Translations under genes and position numbers: made by a program
Source: Variovorax atrisoli 110B
Lineage (GTDB): Bacteria > Pseudomonadota > Gammaproteobacteria > Burkholderiales > Burkholderiaceae_C
Length of the DNA stretch: 64,000 nucleotides
Reading direction: 5' to 3'
NCBI RefSeq assembly: GCF_000382045.1
Contig: NZ_KB907459.1
Coordinates: 124,001 to 188,000, forward strand
Shown: in pieces, positions 57,462 to 64,000 of the stretch
How positions within the stretch are numbered: the first letter of the stretch is position 1
Layout of the letters: each line of letters starts with the position of its first letter
The notes under the pieces: model-generated
What the model saw: only the letters and a program-made list of their open reading frames with translations
Database searches by the model: none
What the model was told of the DNA's origin: nothing

Positions 57462-58196
57462 ATGAGATTGAAGGGAAAGACCGCGCTGGTCACTGCCGCC
57501 GGCCAGGGCATCGGCCATGCCAGCGTGCTCGCCATGGCCGCCGAGGGCGCACAGGTCTGGGCCACCGACGTCAACGAGAAGCTGCTGGAGCGCTACGCGG
57601 GCGTGCCCAACGTCACCGCGCTGAAGCTCGACGTGCTCGACAAGGCCGCCATCGGCGCGCTGGCGGCCAAGCTGCCGCCGCTGGACGTCCTCTTCAACTG
57701 CGCCGGCGTGGTCCACAACGGCACCATCGAGCAGGCGACCGACGACGAACTGCTCTTCGCCTTCAACCTCAACGTACGCGCCCAGATGTGGACCATCCAG
57801 GCCGTGCTGCCCGGCATGCTGGCGGCGGGGCGCGGCAGCATCATCAACATGGCCAGCGTGTGCTCCAGCATGAAGGGGCTGCCCAACCGCTTCGTCTACG
57901 GCACGACCAAGGCTGCCGTGCTGGGCCTCACCAAGAGCGTGGCGGCCGACTACGTGGCGCGCGGCATCCGCTGCAATGCGGTGTGCCCCGGCACGGTCGA
58001 CACGCCCTCGCTGGGCGAGCGCATCAACGCCAACGCCGACCCCGACGCCGCGCGCCGCGCTTTCATCGCGCGCCAGCCCATGGGCCGGCTCGCACAGGCC
58101 GAGGAGATCGCGCCGGTGGTCGTGTTCCTCGCGAGCGACGAATCGGTGTTCGCCACCGGCCAGTACTTCACGGTCGACGGCGGCATCACGATATGA
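57462..58196 (+). CDS. SDR dehydrogenase (2-keto-3-deoxy-L-fuconate dehydrogenase-like)
   Basis: A 244-residue classical SDR: GKTALVTAAGQGIGHA is the NAD motif, FNCAGVV the NNAG-like block, NMASVCSSM the catalytic Ser, and YGTTKAAVLG the YxxxK. CPGTVDTPSLGERI and the C-terminal FTVDGGITI are typical. It resembles the group that includes 2-keto-3-deoxy-L-fuconate dehydrogenase and 3-hydroxybutyrate dehydrogenase type 2. With the FAH hydrolase gene downstream the first is the better reading. GAGGAGAG precedes the ATG, and the stop overlaps the next SDR gene (ATGA). Confidence 0.85.
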   Translation: MRLKGKTALVTAAGQGIGHASVLAMAAEGAQVWATDVNEKLLERYAGVPNVTALKLDVLDKAAIGALAAKLPPLDVLFNCAGVVHNGTIEQATDDELLFAFNLNVRAQMWTIQAVLPGMLAAGRGSIINMASVCSSMKGLPNRFVYGTTKAAVLGLTKSVAADYVARGIRCNAVCPGTVDTPSLGERINANADPDAARRAFIARQPMGRLAQAEEIAPVVVFLASDESVFATGQYFTVDGGITI

Positions 58197-58957
58197 ACCA
58201 GCTCGACTTCCGCGGGCGCCACGCGGTCGTCACCGGCGGTGCCACGGGACTGGGCTTCGGCATTGCGCAGCGGCTCGTCGCCTCGGGCGGCAGCGTCACG
58301 CTGTGGGACCGCGACGAAGACGCAGCCACCAAGGCCGCCGAATCGCTCGGCGACAAGGCCTTCGCGCTGAAGGTCGACGTGTCGCAGCATGCCTCGGTCG
58401 CCCAGGCCGTGGCCGCCACGCTGTCGCATGCGCCGCGCATCGACGCGCTCGTCAACAGCGCCGGCATCACCGGGCCCAACACGAAGCTGTGGGACTACCC
58501 CGTCGACGACTGGCGCCAGGTGATGGAAGTCAACGTCAACGGCGTGTTCCTCTGCTGCCGCGAGGTGGTCGCGCAGATGCGCAGGCAGGGCAGCGACGGC
58601 AGCGGCGGCCACGGCCGCATCGTCAACATCGCCTCGGTGGCCGGCAAGGACGGCAACCCCAACGCCAGTGCCTACAGCGCGAGCAAGGCGGCCGTCATCG
58701 GCCTGACCAAGTCGCTCGGCAAGGAGCTGGCCGACACCGGCATCCGCGTGAACTGCGTGACGCCCGCGGCGGTGAAGACCGCCATCTTCGACCAGATGAC
58801 GCCGCAGCACATCGCCTTCATGCTCTCGAAGATTCCCATGGGCCGCTTCGGCACTGTGGAGGAGGTGGCCGCGATGGTCGGCTGGCTCTGCACCGAGGAC
58901 TGCTCGTTCTCCACCGGCGCCGTGTTCGACCTGTCCGGCGGCCGCTCGACATACTGA
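58193..58957 (+). CDS. SDR dehydrogenase (aldose or deoxy-sugar-acid dehydrogenase)
   Basis: A 254-residue classical SDR: GRHAVVTGGATGLGFGIAQRL is the dinucleotide motif, VNSAGITGPN the NAG block, NIASVAGKDGNPNASAYSASKAAVIG contains Ser and YxxxK, and CTPAAVKTAIFDQM and FDLSGGRSTY end it. It is close to SDRs that oxidise free 6-deoxy sugars or 2-keto-3-deoxy acids in non-phosphorylating pathways. It is coupled to the preceding SDR by a four-base overlap; the FAH gene follows after 57 bases. Confidence 0.83.
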   Translation: MNQLDFRGRHAVVTGGATGLGFGIAQRLVASGGSVTLWDRDEDAATKAAESLGDKAFALKVDVSQHASVAQAVAATLSHAPRIDALVNSAGITGPNTKLWDYPVDDWRQVMEVNVNGVFLCCREVVAQMRRQGSDGSGGHGRIVNIASVAGKDGNPNASAYSASKAAVIGLTKSLGKELADTGIRVNCVTPAAVKTAIFDQMTPQHIAFMLSKIPMGRFGTVEEVAAMVGWLCTEDCSFSTGAVFDLSGGRSTY

Positions 58958-59014
58958 CCGGCCGGGCCCGCTCATCCCACACACTTCCGAATTCCAACGC
59001 ACTGAAAGGAAAAC

Positions 59015-59863
59015 ATGAAACTCGTCCGCTACGGCAACCCCGGCAAGGAAAAGCCCGGCCTCATCGATGACAACGGCCAGCTGCGCGACCTGAGCGCCCT
59101 CGTCAAGGACATCGGCCCCGAGCAGCTCGGCGACGCCGCGCTCGCCAAGCTGCGCAAGCAGAAGATCGACAAGCTGCCGCTGGTCAAGGGCAAGCCGCGC
59201 TTCGGCTGCCCGGTGGCGAACGTGGGCAAGTTCATCGCCATCGGCCTCAACTACGCGGATCACGCGGCCGAGTCGGGCCTGCCGGTGCCCAAGGAGCCGG
59301 TGGTGTTCACCAAGGCCAACAGCTGCATCCAGGGCCCGAACGATCCGGTGATGCTGCCCAAGGGCTCGGTCAAGACCGACTGGGAGGTCGAGCTCGGCGT
59401 GGTCATCGGCACGCGTGCGCGCTACGTGCCGCAGAAGAGCGCGCTCGACTACGTGGCCGGCTACTGCACCATCAACGACATCAGCGAGCGCGAATACCAG
59501 ATCGAGCGCGGCGGCACCTGGGACAAGGGCAAGGGCTGCGACACCTTCGGCCCCATCGGACCGTGGCTGGTGACGCGCGACGACGTGCCCAACCCGCAGA
59601 AGCTCTCGATGTGGCTCGACCTGAACGGCAAGCGCGTGCAGACCGGCAACACCAAGACCATGATCTTCAGCGTGGCCAAGATCGTGAGCTACGTCAGCCA
59701 GTTCATGACGCTGATGCCGGGCGACGTCATCACCACCGGCACGCCCCCGGGCGTGGGCATGGGCATGAAGCCGCCGCTCTTCCTGAAGAAGGGCGATGTG
59801 ATGACGCTGGGAATCGAGGGCCTGGGCGACCAGCGCCAGGAAGTGGTTCCGTTCAAGCTCTGA
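59015..59863 (+). CDS. Fumarylacetoacetate-hydrolase-family protein (2,4-diketo-3-deoxy-acid hydrolase-like)
   Basis: A 282-residue FAH-family hydrolase that cleaves C-C bonds of diketo acids with a divalent metal. MKLVRYGNPGKEKPGLIDDNGQ is the N-terminal cap. IAIGLNYADHAAESGLPVPKEPVVFTKAN holds the substrate loop, DWEVELGVVIG carries the metal Glu residues, and MTLMPGDVITTGTPPGVG is the conserved C-terminal block. Relatives include 2,4-diketo-3-deoxy-L-fuconate hydrolase, which yields pyruvate plus lactate. It is last in the SDR operon, with a strong terminator 23 bases downstream. Confidence 0.88.
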   Translation: MKLVRYGNPGKEKPGLIDDNGQLRDLSALVKDIGPEQLGDAALAKLRKQKIDKLPLVKGKPRFGCPVANVGKFIAIGLNYADHAAESGLPVPKEPVVFTKANSCIQGPNDPVMLPKGSVKTDWEVELGVVIGTRARYVPQKSALDYVAGYCTINDISEREYQIERGGTWDKGKGCDTFGPIGPWLVTRDDVPNPQKLSMWLDLNGKRVQTGNTKTMIFSVAKIVSYVSQFMTLMPGDVITTGTPPGVGMGMKPPLFLKKGDVMTLGIEGLGDQRQEVVPFKL

Positions 59864-59885
59864 GCTCCTGCCACCCGTTTCAAGG

Positions 59886-59910
59886 AAGGCGCCTCCGGCG
59901 CCTTTTTTTG
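59886..59910 (+). terminator. Rho-independent terminator of the SDR-FAH operon
   Basis: An 8-bp GC-rich hairpin, AAGGCGCC (59886-59893) and GGCGCCTT (59897-59904), has a three-base loop and runs into a tract of seven T residues. It stands right after the FAH stop and before the next regulator gene. Confidence 0.92.
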
Positions 59911-59918
59911 CGGCTTCA

Positions 59919-59940
59919 AATGTCCCATTGACAGAACATT
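59919..59940. promoter_or_regulatory. Promoter and possible self-operator of the UTRA regulator gene
   Basis: A consensus -35 element TTGACA (59928-59933) forms part of the inverted repeat TGTC-N5-GACA (59921-59933), nested in AATGT...ACATT (59919-59940). It lies 24 bases before the ATG of the UTRA-domain regulator. The -10 element is poor. Autoregulation is an inference from position. Confidence 0.4.
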
Positions 59941-59963
59941 GAAACTGCAAAACCATCAACGGC

Positions 59964-60752
59964 ATGTCGCAGATGCCTTTGCCGAAATACCACCAGATCT
60001 ATCTGGTGCTGCGTGAGCAGCTGCACGAAGGCCGCTTTGCGGAAGGCCTGCCTGGTGAGCTGGCGCTGATGGGGCAGTTCAACGTGGCGCGCGTCACCGT
60101 GCGCCGCGCACTGGAGCAGCTGGCTTCCGAAGGACTCATCGAACGCAATCCCGGGCGCCGCACGCGCGCGGTGCCGCCGGCCGGCGGCGAAGGCCCCGGC
60201 ACCAGAAGCATGGAGCGCGCCAACCTGCGCGGCCTGCTCGAGAACCTCGTCACCATGGGCCTGCACACCTCGGTCAAGGTGATCGAGGTGGCCACCATCA
60301 CGGCATCCACGCAGGTGGCCGAGGCGCTGCAGCTCCAGCTCGGCGATGCGGTGCAGAAGGCCGTGCGCGTGCGCTCCACCAAGGAGGGGCCGCTCTCGCA
60401 CATCACGACCTACGTGCCCGACACCATCGCGCGCCGCTTCGGCCGGCGCGAGCTGTCGAAGAAGCCCATCCTGGTGCTGCTGGAGGAATCGGGCGTGAAG
60501 GTGGGGCGCGCCCACCAGACCATTTCCGCCCGGCTGGCCGACAACGTGCTCGCGCAGCACCTCGATGTCTCCGTCGGCTCGGCCCTGCTCGCGGTGCGCC
60601 GCCTGATCTACGACGAGGACGAGCGGCCCGTGCAGTGGCTGCACGGCTTCTACCGCCCCGACCGCTACACCTACGAGATGCAGCTCTCCCGCGTGGGCAG
60701 CATCGACGCGAAGGTGTGGGTCAGCAAGGACGTGTCAGCCCAGTTCAACTGA
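59964..60752 (+). CDS. GntR/HutC-subfamily regulator with UTRA ligand domain
   Basis: A 262-residue regulator. The winged helix is KYHQIYLVLREQLHEGRFAEGLPGELALMGQFNVARVTVRRALEQLASEGLIERNPGRRT (about residues 8-68). A UTRA ligand-binding domain follows (about 90-250) with FYRPDRYTYEMQLSR at its end, typical of the fold. It sits 19 bases before the ABC transporter operon and in the same direction, so it probably senses the transported solute or a product and controls the transporter. Confidence 0.88.
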   Translation: MSQMPLPKYHQIYLVLREQLHEGRFAEGLPGELALMGQFNVARVTVRRALEQLASEGLIERNPGRRTRAVPPAGGEGPGTRSMERANLRGLLENLVTMGLHTSVKVIEVATITASTQVAEALQLQLGDAVQKAVRVRSTKEGPLSHITTYVPDTIARRFGRRELSKKPILVLLEESGVKVGRAHQTISARLADNVLAQHLDVSVGSALLAVRRLIYDEDERPVQWLHGFYRPDRYTYEMQLSRVGSIDAKVWVSKDVSAQFN

Positions 60753-60771
60753 AGAGAAAAAGGAAAGCCCC

Positions 60772-61974
60772 ATGCAGAACCGCCGCAGTTTCGTGTCCCG
60801 CTCGGCCGCGCTGGCCACCGCCGTCGCCTTCCCCCTCGTGGCCGGCGCGCAGCCCAAGACCATCAAGGTGGGCGTGCTGCACCCGGTCACCGGCGCGCTG
60901 GCCTATTCGGGCCAGCAGTGCCGCCTGGGCGCGCTCATGGCCATCGAGGACATCAACGCGGCGGGCGGCATCAGGTCGCTCGGCGGCGCGAAGCTCGAGG
61001 CCCTGCTGGGCGACGCGCAGTCGCAGCCGCAGGCCGGCGCGGCCGAGGTCGAGAAGATGAACGAGGCCGGCGTGTCGGCCATCGTGGGCGCCTTCGCTTC
61101 CGCCATCTGCCTGGCCACCACGCAGGCCGCGGCCAAGTACAACCTGCCGCATGTGGTCGACGTGGGCGTGGCCGACCAGATCGTCGAGCGCGGGCTGAAG
61201 AACACCTTCCGCTTCGGACCCGGCTACAAGAAGTCGACCGAGGTAGCCATGGCCAACCTGCTGGTGCTCAACAAGGCCGCGGGCAGCCCCGCCAAGACGG
61301 TGATGATCATCCACGAGGAGTCGCTGTTCGGCGCGGGCACCGCGCAGCTGCTCTCGCGCGAGCTGCCGGGCTACGGCTTCGAGGTGAAGGAGGTGGTGAA
61401 GCACGCCAACCCCACGCGCGACTTCAACAACATCGTGCTGCGCATGAAGTCGGTCAACCCCGACATCGTGATTCCCGCCAATTACTACAACGAATACGCG
61501 CTGCTGGTGCGCACCATGCAGCAGCAGAAGGTGGTGCCCAAGGCGATCTTCTCGGTGCTGGGCGGCGCGGCGTCGAGCTACAAGTTCGTGAAGGAATTTC
61601 CGGACGCAGCCAACGGCATCATCGACTGCAACCACTGGTTCAACCCGAAGGACAAGCGCTCGCAGGAGCTGCGCAAGCGCGTGGAGGCCAAGGGCCAGTT
61701 CTTCAGCTACGAGGTGTTCATGACCTACACCTCGATGTGGCTGCTGGCCGATGCCATCGAGCGCGCGAAGTCCGCCGAGCGCGCGGCCATCATCGACGCG
61801 CTGGAGAAGAGCACCTTCTCCAACCACATCATGCCGTACGGCCCCACGCGGTTCGTCAACGGCCAGAACGAAGGCGCGCAGCCGCTCATGACGCAGGTGG
61901 TGAAGAACGACATCAAGGTCATCATCCCGCGCGACTACCGCGAGACCGACCCGGTCTTCCCGCTGAAGGCCTGA
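60772..61974 (+). CDS. Branched-chain-amino-acid-type ABC transporter substrate-binding protein
   Basis: A 400-residue periplasmic binding protein (Leu/Ile/Val-binding type, family with amide/urea/aromatic acid binders). The signal peptide has twin arginines (NRRSFVSRSAALATAVAFPLVAGA, residues 3-26). It is followed by KTIKVGVLHPVTGALAYSGQQCRLGALMAIEDINAAGGI and two Rossmann-like lobes. GAFASAICLATTQAAAKYNLPHV and NDIKVIIPRDYRETDPVFPLKA are also typical. The ligand cannot be read from sequence, and the family binds many non-amino-acid solutes. Confidence 0.9.
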   Translation: MQNRRSFVSRSAALATAVAFPLVAGAQPKTIKVGVLHPVTGALAYSGQQCRLGALMAIEDINAAGGIRSLGGAKLEALLGDAQSQPQAGAAEVEKMNEAGVSAIVGAFASAICLATTQAAAKYNLPHVVDVGVADQIVERGLKNTFRFGPGYKKSTEVAMANLLVLNKAAGSPAKTVMIIHEESLFGAGTAQLLSRELPGYGFEVKEVVKHANPTRDFNNIVLRMKSVNPDIVIPANYYNEYALLVRTMQQQKVVPKAIFSVLGGAASSYKFVKEFPDAANGIIDCNHWFNPKDKRSQELRKRVEAKGQFFSYEVFMTYTSMWLLADAIERAKSAERAAIIDALEKSTFSNHIMPYGPTRFVNGQNEGAQPLMTQVVKNDIKVIIPRDYRETDPVFPLKA

Positions 61975-62101
61975 AGCCGGGCCGACACGAGGCACCACCC
62001 ATGAAGCGCTTCGACGGATTCCGGGCACGCACGGAGTCCGGTGGAGCGGCACGCCCACGCAAGACGCACAGCCAGGAAAGCGGCCAAGCCCCCGACAGCC
62101 A

Positions 62102-62974
62102 ATGCCAGACATCACCATCCTCTTCCCGTCGGTCCTGAACGGACTCACGACCGGCGCCGTGTACGCGCTGATCGCGGTCGGGCTCACGCTGATCTACGGC
62201 GTGCTGCACATCATCAACTTCGCGCATGGCGCGAGCCTGATGCTGGCGCTCTACGCGGTGTACTTCCTGAAGGAGCGCTGGGGCATCGATCCCTATCTGG
62301 CGCTGCCCATCGCCGTCGCGGGGATGTTCGCGCTCGGCTATGCGCTGCAGCGCGTGGTCATCAACCGTGCGGGCCATGGCAAGGACGAGAACATCCTGCT
62401 GGCCACGCTCGGCATCGCCATCGTCATGGAGAACCTGGCGCTGCTGTTCTTCAAGTCGGACACGCGCAGCATCGACACCGCCTATTCGCTGAGCACCGTG
62501 GCCATCGGCCCCGCGATGATCGCCGTGCCCAAGCTGGTCGCCTTCGCCGGCGCGCTGGCGGTGTCGGGCATCCTGTTCTGGATCATGGGCCGCACCGACC
62601 TGGGCCGCGCCATCCGCGCGGTGGCCAAGGAGAAGGAGGGCGCCAAGCTCATGGGCATCGACGTCGACCACGTGTACGCCATGAGCTTCGGCATCGGCCT
62701 CGCATGCCTCGGGGCCGCGGCCTGCTTCCTGCTGCCCGCGTACTACGTCAACCCGCAGGTCGGCAGCGGCTTCGTGCTGGTGGCCTTCACCATCGTGGTG
62801 CTGGGCGGCATGGGCAGCTTCGTGGGGGCGCTCGTCGGCGGCTTCCTGATCGGCGTGGTCGAGTCGCTCGGCGGGCTCTACCTGGGCGAGTCGCTCGGGC
62901 AGATCGGGATCTTCGCGATCTTCATCGGCGTCGTGCTGTTCCGCCCGCAGGGCATGTTCGGAGCCAAGGCATGA
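62102..62974 (+). CDS. livH: ABC transporter permease LivH type
   Basis: A 290-residue membrane permease with about eight helices. LNGLTTGAVYALIAVGLTLIYGVLHIINFAHG is the LivH hallmark, GRAIRAVAKEKEGAKLMGIDVDHVYAMSFGIG contains the EAA-like coupling loop (about residues 180-210), and FTIVVLGGMGSFVGALVGGFLIGVVESLG is typical. It follows the binding-protein gene by 127 bases without a real gene between. Its stop overlaps livM by ATGA. Confidence 0.93.
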   Translation: MPDITILFPSVLNGLTTGAVYALIAVGLTLIYGVLHIINFAHGASLMLALYAVYFLKERWGIDPYLALPIAVAGMFALGYALQRVVINRAGHGKDENILLATLGIAIVMENLALLFFKSDTRSIDTAYSLSTVAIGPAMIAVPKLVAFAGALAVSGILFWIMGRTDLGRAIRAVAKEKEGAKLMGIDVDHVYAMSFGIGLACLGAAACFLLPAYYVNPQVGSGFVLVAFTIVVLGGMGSFVGALVGGFLIGVVESLGGLYLGESLGQIGIFAIFIGVVLFRPQGMFGAKA

Positions 62975-63963
62975 GCGCGGGCATGAACCCGGGACGCCGG
63001 CAGCTCGCGGGCATCGCGCTCTTCGCGGTGGCGGTCGGCTGCGTGCCGCTGGTCACGCAGTCGGGCGTGATGCTCAACTTCGTGATGATGGCGCTCTATG
63101 CCACGCTCATCGCGCAGGCCTGGAACATCCTCGGCGGCTTCGGCGGGCAGTTCTCGTTCGGGCATGCGCTGTTCTTCGGCACGGGCGCCTACATCCAGGC
63201 CATCGCGCAGCTGCAGGGCGGCATCAACGCGTGGGTCGCGCTGCCGCTGGCCATTGCCGGCAGCGCGCTGGTGGGCCTGTTCGTCGGCGCGCTGACCTTT
63301 CGCTACGGGCTGAAGGGCTCGTACTTCGCACTTGTCACGCTGGCCTTCGCGGAGGTGTTCCGCATCCTCGCGACCTCGGTGCCGTTCACCGGCGGCGGCG
63401 TGGGCCTGATGGTGCCGCTGCGCGAGTCGGTCGCGAACATGCAGTTCGCCTCGCGCGCGGGCTACCTGTGGGTGGTGCTGGCGATGGTGGTCGTGGCGCT
63501 GCTGGTGACCTGGTGGCTGCGCAACGGCCGCTTCGGCGCTTACCTGCAGGCCGTGCGCGACAACGAGGATGCCGCGCGCGCCGTGGGCGTGAACCCATTC
63601 CGCGTCAAGCTCGCGGCCATCGGCCTGTCGGCGGCCTTCATGGGCGCGGCAGGCGCCTTCTATGTGCAGGTGTTCCAGTACATCGATGCGGGCATCGCCT
63701 ACGGCCCGGTCACCTCGGTGGAGGCGCTGGTCGCGGCCATCGTGGGCGGCATGGGCACGCTGTGGGGGCCGGTGCTGGGCGCGGCGGTGCTGCACCTGCT
63801 GTCGGACCTCACGCGCAACCTGTTCGGCGAGCTGCCGGGCATCAACATGGTCATCTACGGGACGGTGCTCGTGCTCATCGTGATCTTCCTGCCACGCGGC
63901 GTGGCGGGCCTGGGGCTGTCGGTGCGGCAGCTGTGGAAGAAGAAGGGAGGCCGCGATGACTGA
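62971..63963 (+). CDS. livM: ABC transporter permease LivM type
   Basis: A 330-residue membrane permease with about nine helices. MMALYATLIAQAWNILGGFGGQFSFGHALFFGTGAY is the LivM hallmark. VRDNEDAARAVGVNPFRVKLAAIGLSAAFMGAAGAFYVQ is the ATPase-coupling region (about 195-235), and VAAIVGGMGTLWGPVLGAAVL ends it. The ATG at 62971 overlaps the livH stop; the frame extends upstream only as livH shadow. It overlaps livG by eight bases. Confidence 0.93.
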   Translation: MSAGMNPGRRQLAGIALFAVAVGCVPLVTQSGVMLNFVMMALYATLIAQAWNILGGFGGQFSFGHALFFGTGAYIQAIAQLQGGINAWVALPLAIAGSALVGLFVGALTFRYGLKGSYFALVTLAFAEVFRILATSVPFTGGGVGLMVPLRESVANMQFASRAGYLWVVLAMVVVALLVTWWLRNGRFGAYLQAVRDNEDAARAVGVNPFRVKLAAIGLSAAFMGAAGAFYVQVFQYIDAGIAYGPVTSVEALVAAIVGGMGTLWGPVLGAAVLHLLSDLTRNLFGELPGINMVIYGTVLVLIVIFLPRGVAGLGLSVRQLWKKKGGRDD

Positions 63964-64000
63964 GCCCCTGCTGCAGCTCGACGGCATCTCGCGCTCCTTC
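63956..64000 (+). CDS. livG: ABC transporter ATPase LivG type (first 15 codons; cut by right edge)
   Basis: Only MTEPLLQLDGISRSF is visible. This is the typical start of a LivG ATPase, whose phenylalanine is followed in the family by GGLxA. It overlaps the livM end by eight bases, as is usual for the liv gene order. LivF is expected further right. Confidence 0.8.
   Translation, partial: MTEPLLQLDGISRSF

Noticed and set aside
57950..59965. Minus-strand open frame of 671 codons opposite the SDR and FAH genes
   Set aside because: It crosses three well-supported plus-strand genes and a terminator, and has shadow composition.
62001..62138. Small open frame between the binding-protein gene and livH
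   Set aside because: It overlaps livH in another frame, is Arg/Ser/Gln-rich and has no family resemblance or good ribosome site.

Overview
The window is high-GC chromosomal DNA of a beta-proteobacterium. It most resembles Comamonadaceae of the Variovorax type. The evidence is the codon bias, a PhaM-type PHA granule protein, the argB-slmA pair, a tandem glycine riboswitch, and a roughly 97-bp dispersed repeat placed directly behind stop codons. I see no rRNA, tRNA, CRISPR array, transposase or phage gene.

Layout. (1) 1-3936: the start of a pga (poly-GlcNAc biofilm polysaccharide) operon on the minus strand, with pgaB cut by the left edge. (2) 4246-15239: a creatininase-family enzyme, then a long minus-strand run of small-molecule genes (PLP dehydratase, three LysE-type exporters, VOC protein, two PhzF-like proteins, GST, PLP aminotransferase, EamA exporter). 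The run ends at a divergent MocR regulator with a clear inverted-repeat operator. (3) 15466-17573: phaM-like and FIST-domain genes. (4) 17828-20751: an unrecognised glycan-type gene and, convergent with it, dadA behind a tandem glycine riboswitch.

(5) 21169-50158 is a surface-glycan locus. A tightly coupled operon makes dTDP-L-rhamnose (rfbBDAC) and runs without a break into a mycobacterial-like polyprenyl-phosphate-D-arabinofuranose pathway: a HAD-UbiA fusion (phosphoribosyl-polyprenol synthase plus probable phosphatase), DprE1, DprE2, a GT-C membrane transferase, an epimerase, an FAD enzyme and a GtrA flippase-like protein. Facing it are rmd-gmd (GDP-D-rhamnose), a 1251-residue protein with three glycosyltransferase modules, an FkbM methyltransferase, another large GT, Wzt-Wzm ABC exporter genes, manC, three GT2 genes and a WecA/MraY-like initiating transferase. 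Together these predict an ABC-exported, probably rhamnose-containing glycan, with D-arabinofuranose as a possible lipid-linked decoration.

(6) 50343-53043: argB, slmA and an EamA transporter. (7) 53053-59863: a divergent sugar-acid catabolic locus (Ldh-type dehydrogenase, SMP-30 lactonase, UxaA dehydratase and a FadR-type regulator on the minus strand; two SDRs and an FAH hydrolase on the plus strand) around a perfect 9-bp-arm palindrome. (8) 59964-64000: a UTRA-domain regulator and a branched-chain-amino-acid-type ABC transporter (binding protein, LivH, LivM and the start of LivG), cut by the right edge.

The most novel-looking content is the D-arabinofuranose donor module inside an O-antigen-type locus, the carbohydrate-associated C-terminal module shared by two otherwise unrelated proteins, and the stop-codon-anchored repeat family.
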